Made by a program: the position numbers and the translations under genes. Shown here piece by piece: positions 49,508-57,754 of a stretch of 64,000 nucleotides of DNA. Every line of letters begins with the position of its first letter. The stretch's first letter is position 1. The stretch is from IMG/VR virus record IMGVR_UViG_3300023174_005338, positions 124,001 through 188,000 of that record. One strand, given 5' to 3'. The notes under the pieces were generated by a model. The model searched no databases and was not told where the DNA came from. It was given only the letters and a program-made list of their open reading frames with translations. Source of the stretch: a virus.

Positions 49508-51949
49508 ATGCGTCGCAAACTGCTGTGGACTTGTCTTTTTGGTACAGTTATTGTCGTCACTGGGTGTGGTGGAGGAGGTGGTGGAGGTGGTGGCTCTCCA
49601 TACAACAGTCCTAACCCTATACTTAGACAAGTTCCGTATTCCACTCCTGTACGAGTTGGATCAGTCACTCCCATAAACAGCACCGCACGAGAATATGACT
49701 CCAGTGCCATGTTTGCTGAAAATCTCAGTGGTACCGGTGAAGAATTAATCACAGCCGGCAGATCTAGTACCAGTAATCAAGGTTCCTATCCCACATCTAA
49801 TCTCAATGTGTTTGGTTGGAGCAACGGCACTTTGGTCAATCGAACCAGTCAGTGGTTCGCCGGCACAGACAACGTGATCTTAGGCACAGAACCCAGTGTT
49901 AAATTTGCTGACTTTGACGGTGATGGTCGCAAAGACATGTATGTGGCACCCAATACTGATGCCAGCTCAACCGGATCCGGGTGGGTATTTTTCAACAACG
50001 GTACCAGGTTTACCCGAGTAGATTTAAATCTCGGCATACATGGCCACGACAGTGCAGTTTATGATATCAACGGAGATGGTCGCAGTGATATTTTTACCAC
50101 TGGTAGTCGTGTGAGCTTTGGCAATGCTGATCGAACTTTCACCACACACGCAGTTTCAGGCGCAAATTATGGCGGCACCGCAGGATCAGTGGCCATAGCA
50201 GACTTCATGGGCACTGGTGGCAGCAGCATCATACTTACTGATCAAAATGCCTGGCAGACAGGAAATAATCGCTTGTATAGTTGGAGCATGGTCGACGGTG
50301 GTAGATCTACACTGGATTTTCGACTGACCATGATCAGTGCCCTGCCGGATTCGAGATTTCTCCTGCCCAAGTGGAGTGGGCATGGATTTGCTGGCAGCCA
50401 CGACTATAGAGCCCTGGCATTTGACTTTGACAATTCAGGTCTGCCCAGTGCTGTGATATTCAGTCGACCCCTTAAAGCCAACGGCACCGGCGGATACACC
50501 TGGCCCGACTACAGTGAAATACAGTTCTTGAAAAACCGCGGTGGTGGCACTTTTGTAGATGTCACTGACTCGACCTTGGTTGGGTATAACACAAACACAT
50601 CTTCACAACACTACAATCCCAAACTCATGGACGTGAACAACGATGGTCTTATTGACATTGTGTTGGGCGGAACCAGTTGGACCAGTGCCACTGGAGCCCA
50701 GGTCTTGATACACACCAAAGAACACAAATACGTGGCCAGTTATAGCACAGTGCTCGACGCTTTTCTTGGTCAGTCGTTGAACTTGGAAAAAGCCATAAAT
50801 GCCAGTGCAGAAACAGGCGCCAATGGCGTTGTTTTTGTGCGTGGGCCAGATGGCAACATGTATCTGGCCACCGCGGTCAGTTATGTCAGTGGCGGTGTGC
50901 AACAAAAAGCCATTTATCTCAGCAAGCTGGGCTCCACGGTTACCAATGCCCAGGCCACTGCCGCGGCAATCAAACAGGCTTGGCCCTGGATGAGTGACGG
51001 CCAGATCAACACAGTGCTGGCACAGAGCTCGACCACATGGTTTGGCATGAATGTGTTGGACCCAGAAAAAGCATTTCAACCAATCGGCAACTTGGGCATA
51101 CCGCTTGCCACCGGTGGCATAGCACCCATACGTGGTTACATCACAGGCCTGAACATTGGTGACGGGTCAGCTGTGGTCACTGACAGCTTGGGTCGTGCAT
51201 TCTCTACCAACATTAAACCCATGAATATCACTGCCATGAATGCGTTTGGATACAATACCGAACACAATGATCAGTATGAACTGACCAGCCATGCCGAATA
51301 TCTAGTCAATGGTACCTTGACCACTGTGGGCAATCTACGCTTTGGCAGTGATTTTGCCGGTAGAGACAACACCGGCCAGGGTCTTAACCGACCTCGACAA
51401 TACACCGTGGGTGTGCCAAGATGGTACAGCAAGGGAAACTGGAGTGCAGGCACACAATATACCTATCTAAATTCCAACCCGTGGATGGCTTTTGGTGGTG
51501 CCTGGGGTGAGATCACCGGAAGTGGCGTCATGGACAATGTGATCACATATCGCCGCGATGGATTCTCAGCACAGGCCAGTGCCATGCATGTGACAACCAA
51601 CATAACTCCGGGTCTGATCACTCGAGTCAACAACATGTGGGGTGCCTGGGCAGAATCCGGATATAGATTTGGTGATGCCAAAAGGTCCGGTGACATGGGC
51701 ATATATGCTGGCATCAAACCTGTGGTATTATCAGGATCAGTTGAAGCCCGAATACCCACAGCCGTTGACATGTCAGGTAATGTAGTATATACTAACAAGA
51801 AGTTAATGGTGCAAAATCAAACCACTGGTTATTTACGAACACTATATACTAATCAATTGGACCGTCGAACTCAGTTGAGACTGAGTGCTGTGAGCACTAC
51901 CGCAGGACAGTATCGGGCCATGACCGAACTTAAATTTTGGATAGACTAA
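49508..51949 (+). CDS. VCBS/FG-GAP repeat outer-surface lipoprotein
   Basis: 813 residues. Signal peptide with lipobox VTGC (Cys21), followed by nine glycines and a short linker. Four FG-GAP/VCBS calcium-binding repeats with D-x-D/N-x-D-G loops: FADFDGDGRKD, VYDINGDGRSD, VAIADFMGTGG (degenerate) and MDVNNDGLID. The C-terminal 250 residues are beta-rich, with repeating aromatic strands like an autotransporter-type barrel (WAESGYRFGD, SVEARIPTAVD). Exposed surface protein, made early or middle from its own promoter. May adhere, exclude other phages, or aid particle release; unproven. The C-terminal KFWID and barrel-like pattern suggest outer membrane insertion. Confidence 0.75.
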   Translation: MRRKLLWTCLFGTVIVVTGCGGGGGGGGGSPYNSPNPILRQVPYSTPVRVGSVTPINSTAREYDSSAMFAENLSGTGEELITAGRSSTSNQGSYPTSNLNVFGWSNGTLVNRTSQWFAGTDNVILGTEPSVKFADFDGDGRKDMYVAPNTDASSTGSGWVFFNNGTRFTRVDLNLGIHGHDSAVYDINGDGRSDIFTTGSRVSFGNADRTFTTHAVSGANYGGTAGSVAIADFMGTGGSSIILTDQNAWQTGNNRLYSWSMVDGGRSTLDFRLTMISALPDSRFLLPKWSGHGFAGSHDYRALAFDFDNSGLPSAVIFSRPLKANGTGGYTWPDYSEIQFLKNRGGGTFVDVTDSTLVGYNTNTSSQHYNPKLMDVNNDGLIDIVLGGTSWTSATGAQVLIHTKEHKYVASYSTVLDAFLGQSLNLEKAINASAETGANGVVFVRGPDGNMYLATAVSYVSGGVQQKAIYLSKLGSTVTNAQATAAAIKQAWPWMSDGQINTVLAQSSTTWFGMNVLDPEKAFQPIGNLGIPLATGGIAPIRGYITGLNIGDGSAVVTDSLGRAFSTNIKPMNITAMNAFGYNTEHNDQYELTSHAEYLVNGTLTTVGNLRFGSDFAGRDNTGQGLNRPRQYTVGVPRWYSKGNWSAGTQYTYLNSNPWMAFGGAWGEITGSGVMDNVITYRRDGFSAQASAMHVTTNITPGLITRVNNMWGAWAESGYRFGDAKRSGDMGIYAGIKPVVLSGSVEARIPTAVDMSGNVVYTNKKLMVQNQTTGYLRTLYTNQLDRRTQLRLSAVSTTAGQYRAMTELKFWID

Positions 51950-51950
51950 C

Positions 51951-52319
51951 ATGACACTTGTAGAAGCTCAACAAGCTGGAATAGCACCATGGGACAATGA
52001 AATAGACAACCGTAATCGAGTGGTTGTTTACCTAGACCGGTATCCCTGCACGCCCGGACATAGATTGTATGTGCCCAAAGACAATGACAATCCCAACTGG
52101 GTAGTAAGAGCCTTTGAGGAGGCCCTGGCCGATGGTACCCACATGGTAGCATCTGGTGAGTGCGATGGGTTTAACATTGGTTACAACAGCGGCGAGGCAG
52201 CCGGACAAACTGTCATGTATCCACACATACATCTTATTCCACGTCGAGTCGGAGATGTAGCAGATCCAGTGGGCGGTGTGCGTAACACCATACCCGGCAA
52301 AGGAAATTATCGCAAATGA
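51951..52319 (+). CDS. HIT-family hydrolase
   Basis: 122 residues. Histidine-triad motif HIHLIPRR (about residues 92-99, H-x-H-x-I/L-P) with GFNIGYNSGEAAGQTVMYPHIH strand before it, and GDVADPVGG after. HIT enzymes cleave nucleotidyl bonds such as Ap4A, AMP-lysine or adenylylated DNA. Only one base after the lipoprotein stop. Could clear nucleotide stress signals; substrate not known. Confidence 0.88.
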   Translation: MTLVEAQQAGIAPWDNEIDNRNRVVVYLDRYPCTPGHRLYVPKDNDNPNWVVRAFEEALADGTHMVASGECDGFNIGYNSGEAAGQTVMYPHIHLIPRRVGDVADPVGGVRNTIPGKGNYRK

Positions 52320-52332
52320 AAGAAAACAGTCA

Positions 52333-53259
52333 ATGACTCTCCCACTACAACCAAATTTGCTGGGGTTACCTCTGGCTCCTGCTCAGTGTGTGATAGATCC
52401 GGCTCTCAAACAACAAGTGTATTCAATCATTGACAGCTCCAGTGATTATCTGGACAGTGATAGTGTGCTGTCTGATTTTCTGAGCACGTATATTCACTGG
52501 ATCAAACAAAGTCAGTTGAATTGTATCACCGGCATTGATAGTTTTGATCAAGTTGATTATTCTCAAGGTACAACAGAATCATTTGATCACTTTTATATTA
52601 AAAATTCTCAAAGAAGATTTCGTTGTTTTCGCGGAGAATATCTGTATCATCAATTGGTTTGGAAGAGCAGTTTTCCAAACTGGAAATTCATAGAAGACGA
52701 GCCGTTGATGTCAAACGATGCTGTAGTTTTAAGTGTGCCGTTTGCTGATACTGGAAACGTGCATGCTGGCATAGACAAAACCTTTCTGGACCAGTGTGCC
52801 TACTTGAAAATTCCAGTGCTGGTAGACATGGCTTTTTTTGGTATCTGTGGAAACATCGATTTTGATTTGGCACACCCGGCAATTTCAGATGTTTGTTTTA
52901 GTTTGAGCAAAACATTTCCTGTTAGCCTTTTACGAATTGGAATGAGACTGTCCCGAGGTAATCAGCAGGACGGGCTTGCTGTTTACAATCAAACACAATA
53001 TGTGAATCGTGCGGGAGCAGGCATAGGATTAAAATTGTTAAAAATACTTTCTGCTGATTGCACTTACTTGCGTTACAGAGACAAGCAAGAGTCATGGTGT
53101 CAACAACATGAACTAGCAACCAGTGACACAGTGATTTTTGGATTGGATTTTGCTCACAAATATGACCGGTACAACCGAGGCAGTGCAGACAGCAATAGAA
53201 TTTGTTTTGCCAGTATGTATCAATATGATTCTTGGCCACAGGCAGTCAAGATTGATTAA
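52333..53259 (+). CDS. Fold-type I PLP enzyme-like protein
   Basis: 308 residues from ATG 52333; a longer frame from 52276 would overlap the HIT gene. GTTESFDHFYI and NDAVVLSVPFADTG fit the large-domain start, VLVDMAFFGICG the PLP-binding Asp strand, and SLSKTFPVSLLRIGMRLSR the Schiff-base lysine followed by the phosphate-binding Arg. It looks like an aminotransferase or lyase, though sequence is divergent. Next to a PP-loop ATPase, with which it overlaps by about 35 bases. AT-rich compared with neighbours. Confidence 0.6.
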   Translation: MTLPLQPNLLGLPLAPAQCVIDPALKQQVYSIIDSSSDYLDSDSVLSDFLSTYIHWIKQSQLNCITGIDSFDQVDYSQGTTESFDHFYIKNSQRRFRCFRGEYLYHQLVWKSSFPNWKFIEDEPLMSNDAVVLSVPFADTGNVHAGIDKTFLDQCAYLKIPVLVDMAFFGICGNIDFDLAHPAISDVCFSLSKTFPVSLLRIGMRLSRGNQQDGLAVYNQTQYVNRAGAGIGLKLLKILSADCTYLRYRDKQESWCQQHELATSDTVIFGLDFAHKYDRYNRGSADSNRICFASMYQYDSWPQAVKID

Positions 53260-54076
53260 GGCCGGACACGACGACTGGCTTGGTCTCACATTGGATCCTG
53301 GTCAATTTTGTGTGGAAATACTCAAACCTGCTACCGTGGTCAAGTCAAATTTTCATCATGAAGCTGATCGCGCGATTAGATATCTGGCAGATAGATACTG
53401 TGATCGTCCTTTGTATTTGGCACTCAGTGGTGGCATCGACAGTGAGTTTGTTGCCAATCTCTTGCTGAAAAATTCCATACCTTTTAGACCAATCATCTTA
53501 AAAATTGATTCATTCAACAGCCCGGAATCATGGTATGCCGAGTATTGGTGCAAGCAACATGATATTGATCCCATAAGACTGAGTCTCACAACTGATCAAT
53601 ACATCCAGGAAATGAAAAAATACTATCCGTACTTGCTAAAATTACAGAATGCACTTCAAACACCAATGATGTATTTGTATGATTATGTAAATCAGCTCAA
53701 TGGTTATTGTATCTATTCTGCCGGAGACATCAATCTAGATTTAGAAGAAAAAAAATTTTATTGTTACAGTTTGGATTTTATCAGCGATTTACTGAACAAT
53801 GGACACCCCACCAGCTTTTTTATGTACACTCCGGAATTGGCATTGAGCTACGTCTCTGAATTTGATGTTAACATTACGGAACAAGAAAACAAATTAAATT
53901 TTTATAATGTATCGCCTAGACCAAAAATTGATTACATATCTTCTTTACATAGTTGTTCCACGGTGGCAGAGGTTATTGATAAGTTTTGTTACATCTCAAA
54001 ACAACAAATAGCGCCTTACCCGTATTGGTATGGAAAAAAAGAAGAATTGATAAAAAAACTTGTTGGGTCAAACTAA
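53225..54076 (+). CDS. PP-loop ATPase-like protein
   Basis: 283 residues from ATG 53225 (longer frame to 53138 possible, inside the previous gene). ALSGGIDSEF (about residues 64-73) is the SGGxDS pyrophosphate loop of N-type ATPases such as asparagine synthase, QueC and NAD synthase. The rest, including IILKIDSFNSPESWYAEYWCKQ and YSAGDINLD, resembles AsnB-type synthase without the glutaminase domain. QueC zinc cysteines are not seen, so QueC is unlikely. Could make an amide or modified amino sugar with the neighbouring PLP protein. Confidence 0.6.
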   Translation: MILGHRQSRLIKAGHDDWLGLTLDPGQFCVEILKPATVVKSNFHHEADRAIRYLADRYCDRPLYLALSGGIDSEFVANLLLKNSIPFRPIILKIDSFNSPESWYAEYWCKQHDIDPIRLSLTTDQYIQEMKKYYPYLLKLQNALQTPMMYLYDYVNQLNGYCIYSAGDINLDLEEKKFYCYSLDFISDLLNNGHPTSFFMYTPELALSYVSEFDVNITEQENKLNFYNVSPRPKIDYISSLHSCSTVAEVIDKFCYISKQQIAPYPYWYGKKEELIKKLVGSN

Positions 54077-54147
54077 TGTCAATAAGTATTATCCACAGCG
54101 GTCTTGGCGTCACTCCCGCTTTACAAACTCTGCCGCCTATGCTATAA
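54076..54147 (+). CDS. Short ORF overlapping the queD promoter
   Basis: ATG 54076 overlaps the PP-loop stop (TAATG) and encodes 23 residues (MSISIIHSGLGVTPALQTL...). The sigma70 promoter of queD overlaps it. May be a leader peptide, remnant or chance; only the coupling supports it. Confidence 0.2.
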   Translation: MSISIIHSGLGVTPALQTLPPML

Positions 54148-54160
54148 TCTAACATAGGAG
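54120..54160 (+). promoter_or_regulatory. Sigma70 promoter inside an inverted repeat that covers the queD ribosome site
   Basis: TTTACA (54120-54125), 17-base spacer, TATAAT (54143-54148). CCTATG (54136-54141) pairs with CATAGG (54153-54158), the -10 box lying in the 11-base loop; the 3' arm overlaps the Shine-Dalgarno AGGAG (54156-54160). RNA from upstream would mask it; RNA starting near 54155 would not. Confidence 0.6.
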
Positions 54161-54167
54161 AACTACA

Positions 54168-54617
54168 ATGGCAAAGTATCTTTCAACCAAGCACTACGGA
54201 CACAACATTGGGTTGAGTGCTGTATTCCGTCAACCCAATGCTGACCACAGTCACTGTCACTTGCTACATGGTTACAGCCTGGCATTCACATTCACTTTTG
54301 GTTGCGATCAGTTAGATGATAAAAACTGGGCAGTGGACTTTGGTGGACTCAAAGAACTAAAAGCCTGGCTAGAAGATCATTTTGATCACAAGCTGGCCCT
54401 GGATCGTGCAGATCCGCACTTGGACAAGTTTCAAGAACTAGAAACATTGGGTTTAGCTGAGATCAGAATGTTTGATGGGGTAGGCGCTGAAAAGTTTGCC
54501 GAACATGCATTCAATTTTGCAGATCTCTTAATCCGCGAAAAGACCAATGGTCGTTGCTTTTGCGTCAGGGTAGAATGTGCTGAACACGGTGCCAACAGTG
54601 CCATCTACGAAGGATAA
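54168..54617 (+). CDS. queD: 6-carboxytetrahydropterin synthase
   Basis: 149 residues. T-fold enzyme converting dihydroneopterin triphosphate (product of FolE) to 6-carboxytetrahydropterin, step two to preQ0. Catalytic Cys in HSHCHLLHGYS, with HGY in place of the common HGH, as in an alternative QueD subfamily I remember from phages and alphaproteobacteria; WAVDFGGLKELKAWLEDHFDHKL is the clear DFG..lk..DH signature; CVRVECAEHGANSAIY carries the catalytic Glu. An inverted repeat, GGTGCCAAC (54588-54596) and GTTGGCACC (54623-54631), spans its end. Own sigma70 promoter. Confidence 0.9.
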   Translation: MAKYLSTKHYGHNIGLSAVFRQPNADHSHCHLLHGYSLAFTFTFGCDQLDDKNWAVDFGGLKELKAWLEDHFDHKLALDRADPHLDKFQELETLGLAEIRMFDGVGAEKFAEHAFNFADLLIREKTNGRCFCVRVECAEHGANSAIYEG

Positions 54618-54643
54618 GATTTGTTGGCACCGTAAACGGCGTA

Positions 54644-54662
54644 TATAAATATTCGCACTATG
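54644..54662 (+). promoter_or_regulatory. Late promoter, exact consensus, next to an ATG without leader
   Basis: TATAAATA (54644-54651), 8 bases, then ATG 54660; no Shine-Dalgarno. Predicted start near 54657, giving a leader of about three bases. Confidence 0.6.
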
Positions 54663-55481
54663 GCAAACGACTATAAAATAGCAATATTACTTCCCACACG
54701 AGGCCGCACCGACGCCTTGACACGCAGTCTAATTGGCCTGTTAGAAAAAGCCACAGATCTAGATTCCATACAAGTGTTGTTGGGCTTGGACACAGATGAC
54801 ACTGTAGGCATCCAGCACTTCCAAGAAGAACTACAACCTAAATTAGACGACATGGGTGTGGATTATACTGCCATGTCTTTTGAGCCCATAGGCTACAGCC
54901 AATTGCATGATTATGTAAACACCCTGGCGCGAGCCAGTTCGGCAGATTGGATGTTTTTCTGGAACGACGATGCTGTCATGGACAGTGAAGCCTGGGATAC
55001 GGAAATTTGCAAGTACACTGGTGAATTTAAATTACTAGCAGTTCATACTCACAATGACCATCCCTACAGTATATTTCCCATAGTGCCCAGAGCCTGGCTG
55101 GATGTGATTGGACATCTCAGTTTGCACAGCATGAACGATGCCTGGCTGAGTCAAAATGCTTACTGTGTGGACATATTTGAGCGAATCAATGTGCATGTCA
55201 CGCATGATCGAGCTGACCTTACTGGCAATAATTTAGATGCCACTTACAAACAACGCGAACTCTTGGAAGGTAATCCCAGCAACCCCAAAGACTTTCATCA
55301 TCCAGAACAGACCTCAAAACGCATGCGTGAGTGTGACAAATTGAATGATTATTTGAAAACCATAGGGCAGAATCCTACCTGGTGGGATGCCGTCAAAACT
55401 CAACAGCAAGATCCCTGGCAACGGCTGAGAGAAAACGACGTCAATAATCAAATGCGTCAATTCCAAATAAAAATGAAATGA
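54660..55481 (+). CDS. GT-A-fold glycosyltransferase-like protein
   Basis: 273 residues. N-terminus ILLPTRGRTDALTRSLIGLLEKA is the GT2-like opening; SADWMFFWNDDAVMD carries the acidic DD in place of DxD; LSLHSMNDAWLSQN the acceptor region. The C-terminal 70 residues form an extra helical segment with TWWDAVKTQQQDPWQRL. Similar proteins occur in aquatic T4-type phages. Late expression suggests modification of virion or surface sugars late in infection. ATGA overlap with the next gene. Confidence 0.65.
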   Translation: MANDYKIAILLPTRGRTDALTRSLIGLLEKATDLDSIQVLLGLDTDDTVGIQHFQEELQPKLDDMGVDYTAMSFEPIGYSQLHDYVNTLARASSADWMFFWNDDAVMDSEAWDTEICKYTGEFKLLAVHTHNDHPYSIFPIVPRAWLDVIGHLSLHSMNDAWLSQNAYCVDIFERINVHVTHDRADLTGNNLDATYKQRELLEGNPSNPKDFHHPEQTSKRMRECDKLNDYLKTIGQNPTWWDAVKTQQQDPWQRLRENDVNNQMRQFQIKMK

Positions 55482-56428
55482 AAAAAATTGTATATGTCAC
55501 AGGTTGTTTGGGATTCATAGGAGTACACGTCACACGACAATGTCTGGCACGTGGATGGCATGTGATTGGTGTGGACAAAGGTACCTATGCCAGCAATTTT
55601 GATTTCTTAGATGAATTTCAAAAATACGATACATTTAAATTCATACACCGAGATATCAATGACCTTGACCGGTTGTATGATTGCGATTATATCATAAACA
55701 CGGCTGCTGAAACTCATGTAGACAACTCAATCATGAGTTCCGAGATATTCCTGCACAGCAACATCAACGGTGTACACCGTCTGTTAGAACTGATCCGCCA
55801 ACAACCTGTTCAAAAGCAACCAATATTGTTGCATTTTTCAACCGACGAGGTCTATGGAGATATTGATTCGGGCGCACATACCGAAACCGATCTGTTAAAA
55901 CCCAGCAATCCTTATTCAGCATCAAAGGCAGCTGCCGACATGTTGATCCTGGCCTGGGCAAGAACATATGGCATCCGATATGTGATCGTGCGTCCTACCA
56001 ACAATTATGGCATTGGTCAATATGTTGAAAAATTAATTCCCAAGTCGATCAAATATCTCAAAATAGGCAGGAAAATTGACCTGCATGATCGTGGTGAGCC
56101 GCGGAGGACTTGGTTGCATGTCGAAGACACTGCTCGTGCGGCCATGACCGTGATTGATCACGGCAAAGTCAACGAAATCTACAACATTTCAGGCAATGCG
56201 GAAATGCCCAACAAGGAAGTTATCAAGAAGATTTTGCAACACTATCCCGGCAGCGGTGCTGAAGATCGTTGGGAAGATTATATAATTGGCAGTCATCGAC
56301 AAGGCCAAGATGTGCGTTATGCAATCGATGACTCCAAACTCAAAGCCCTGGGATGGCGACCCGTGGCCAACTTTGATCAAGAATTACAAAGAGTTATAGA
56401 GTACTATATGTTAAATTTTATTTGGTGA
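55478..56428 (+). CDS. dTDP-glucose 4,6-dehydratase-like (RmlB/SDR)
   Basis: 316 residues. TGCLGFIGVHV is the NAD loop; HFSTDEVYGD carries the dehydratase Thr-Asp-Glu triad; NPYSASKAAAD the catalytic Tyr-x3-Lys; VRPTNNYGIGQYVEKLIP matches RmlB. Converts an NDP-glucose to NDP-4-keto-6-deoxy-glucose. CDP-glucose dehydratase (RfbG) is also possible, given the RfbH-like gene downstream. The nucleotide specificity cannot be read from sequence. Confidence 0.85.
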   Translation: MKKIVYVTGCLGFIGVHVTRQCLARGWHVIGVDKGTYASNFDFLDEFQKYDTFKFIHRDINDLDRLYDCDYIINTAAETHVDNSIMSSEIFLHSNINGVHRLLELIRQQPVQKQPILLHFSTDEVYGDIDSGAHTETDLLKPSNPYSASKAAADMLILAWARTYGIRYVIVRPTNNYGIGQYVEKLIPKSIKYLKIGRKIDLHDRGEPRRTWLHVEDTARAAMTVIDHGKVNEIYNISGNAEMPNKEVIKKILQHYPGSGAEDRWEDYIIGSHRQGQDVRYAIDDSKLKALGWRPVANFDQELQRVIEYYMLNFIW

Positions 56429-56431
56429 TCC

Positions 56432-57130
56432 ATGGGAACATATTATAAAGCAGTAGCACAATTTATGGATGCAGTTGATCCCTCTGGTGCCTGGGTTGAG
56501 ATCGGAGTTGACCGTGGCGAAGGCAGCACCAAATTCTTTGCTGACATAGCAAAAACAAAAGGCATTAAGTTTTATGGTGTTGATGCCGATGAAAATCAAA
56601 TTGCTCGAGCTAGAACAGTGTTATCAGCACAAGGACAAGCAATATTAGGAGCCGACGGTCAATTTCGATTGGCCGAAGGACCTTTGCCGGATCACATAGA
56701 ATTAGTGCATGCCTTTGGTGAAAATTTTCTAGAGCAATTCACACGCGACAATCCAGGAAAGAAATTTTCGTTGGTGTACCTTGACAACTTTGACTGGGAC
56801 TACTGGGTTGGCGGTCAAGAAGAATCTTTTGTCCCAGCACAAAAGCAACACTATAGAGATTACATGGGCACCGAAATGACCAACATCAACAGCCAAAAAA
56901 CTCATCTGTTGCAGGCCATGCGACTAATGCCATTGATGACTGAAAACAGTATCATAGTATGTGATGACACCTGGTATCATCCCAACGAAGGAGTGTTCAT
57001 TGGCAAGTGTTCCGCAGTAATTCCTTACTTGTTGTTACAAGGATATGAAGTATTAAACAGCCAAGGCTACAGACAAAACAGTGGTGCTATTTTGGGCAGA
57101 TTTACTAAACGCACAGATTCAGAGAGTTGA
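56432..57130 (+). CDS. Class I methyltransferase-like, tandem copy 1
   Basis: 232 residues. WVEIGVDRGEGSTKFFADIA is a motif I variant (E-x-G-x-x-x-G), then FYGVDADENQIARA (acidic motif II), VYLDNFDWDYWVGG (motif IV) and SIIVCDDTWYHPNEGVFIGKCSA. Resembles O-methyltransferase-like proteins of capsule/LPS clusters. Clear paralog of the next gene, differing by a loop near residue 70. Confidence 0.65.
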   Translation: MGTYYKAVAQFMDAVDPSGAWVEIGVDRGEGSTKFFADIAKTKGIKFYGVDADENQIARARTVLSAQGQAILGADGQFRLAEGPLPDHIELVHAFGENFLEQFTRDNPGKKFSLVYLDNFDWDYWVGGQEESFVPAQKQHYRDYMGTEMTNINSQKTHLLQAMRLMPLMTENSIIVCDDTWYHPNEGVFIGKCSAVIPYLLLQGYEVLNSQGYRQNSGAILGRFTKRTDSES

Positions 57131-57133
57131 TCA

Positions 57134-57754
57134 ATGGGCACATACTATCGAAATGTAGAAAAATTTATACCTCAAATTGATCCAGGTGTGTGGATTGAAA
57201 TTGGTGTTGATCGCGGCGAGGGCAGTACCAAGTTCTTTGCTGATCTAGCAAAAATACATGCCACAAGATTTTATGCTGTAGACTATGATCAAGATCAAAT
57301 CACCGGGCTCAAAGAAAGATTTGTAGAATTACCCGAGCATGTTCGAGCCATACAAGCCAAGGGCGAAGACTTCTTGGACAACTTTAGAAACCTGGAACCC
57401 ACTGCTCAAGTGAGTTTGGTGTACTTAGACAACTTTGACTGGGACTACTGGGTCAACCGAAAAGCCAAACCTTTTGTGCCAGCTCAAAAAGAACGCTACC
57501 TACAAAAAATGGGAACCGAAATGACCAATCTAAATAGTCAACAAGCTCATTTGAAACAGGCTATCCGGTTAATGCCATTGATGTGCAATAATAGCATTAT
57601 TGTGTGTGACGATACTTGGTACGAACCCGATGAAGGAGTGTTCATTGGCAAGTGTTCCGCGGCTATTCCTTATTTGTTATCCGAAGGTTATCGGCTGTTA
57701 CATAGTGAAGGGCATCGTCACAACAGCGGTGCTATATTAGGCAGATCGAAATGA
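57134..57754 (+). CDS. Class I methyltransferase-like, tandem copy 2
   Basis: 206 residues, paralogous to the gene just before: same start MGTYY, GVDRGEGSTKFFADLA, VYLDNFDWDYWV and CDDTWYEPDEGVFIGKCSAAIP. The copy is shorter in the middle. A tandem duplication with divergence, so perhaps different sugar positions or substrates. ATGA overlap with the next gene. Confidence 0.65.
   Translation: MGTYYRNVEKFIPQIDPGVWIEIGVDRGEGSTKFFADLAKIHATRFYAVDYDQDQITGLKERFVELPEHVRAIQAKGEDFLDNFRNLEPTAQVSLVYLDNFDWDYWVNRKAKPFVPAQKERYLQKMGTEMTNLNSQQAHLKQAIRLMPLMCNNSIIVCDDTWYEPDEGVFIGKCSAAIPYLLSEGYRLLHSEGHRHNSGAILGRSK

Noticed and set aside
53225-54076. PP-loop protein as the missing QueC
   Set aside because: It has SGGIDS but lacks the zinc-binding cysteines of QueC and looks more like the synthase domain of AsnB.
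54588-54631. Inverted repeat GGTGCCAAC/GTTGGCACC as a terminator for queD
   Set aside because: Loop is 26 bases and there is no T-run; half of it is coding. Kept only as a note.
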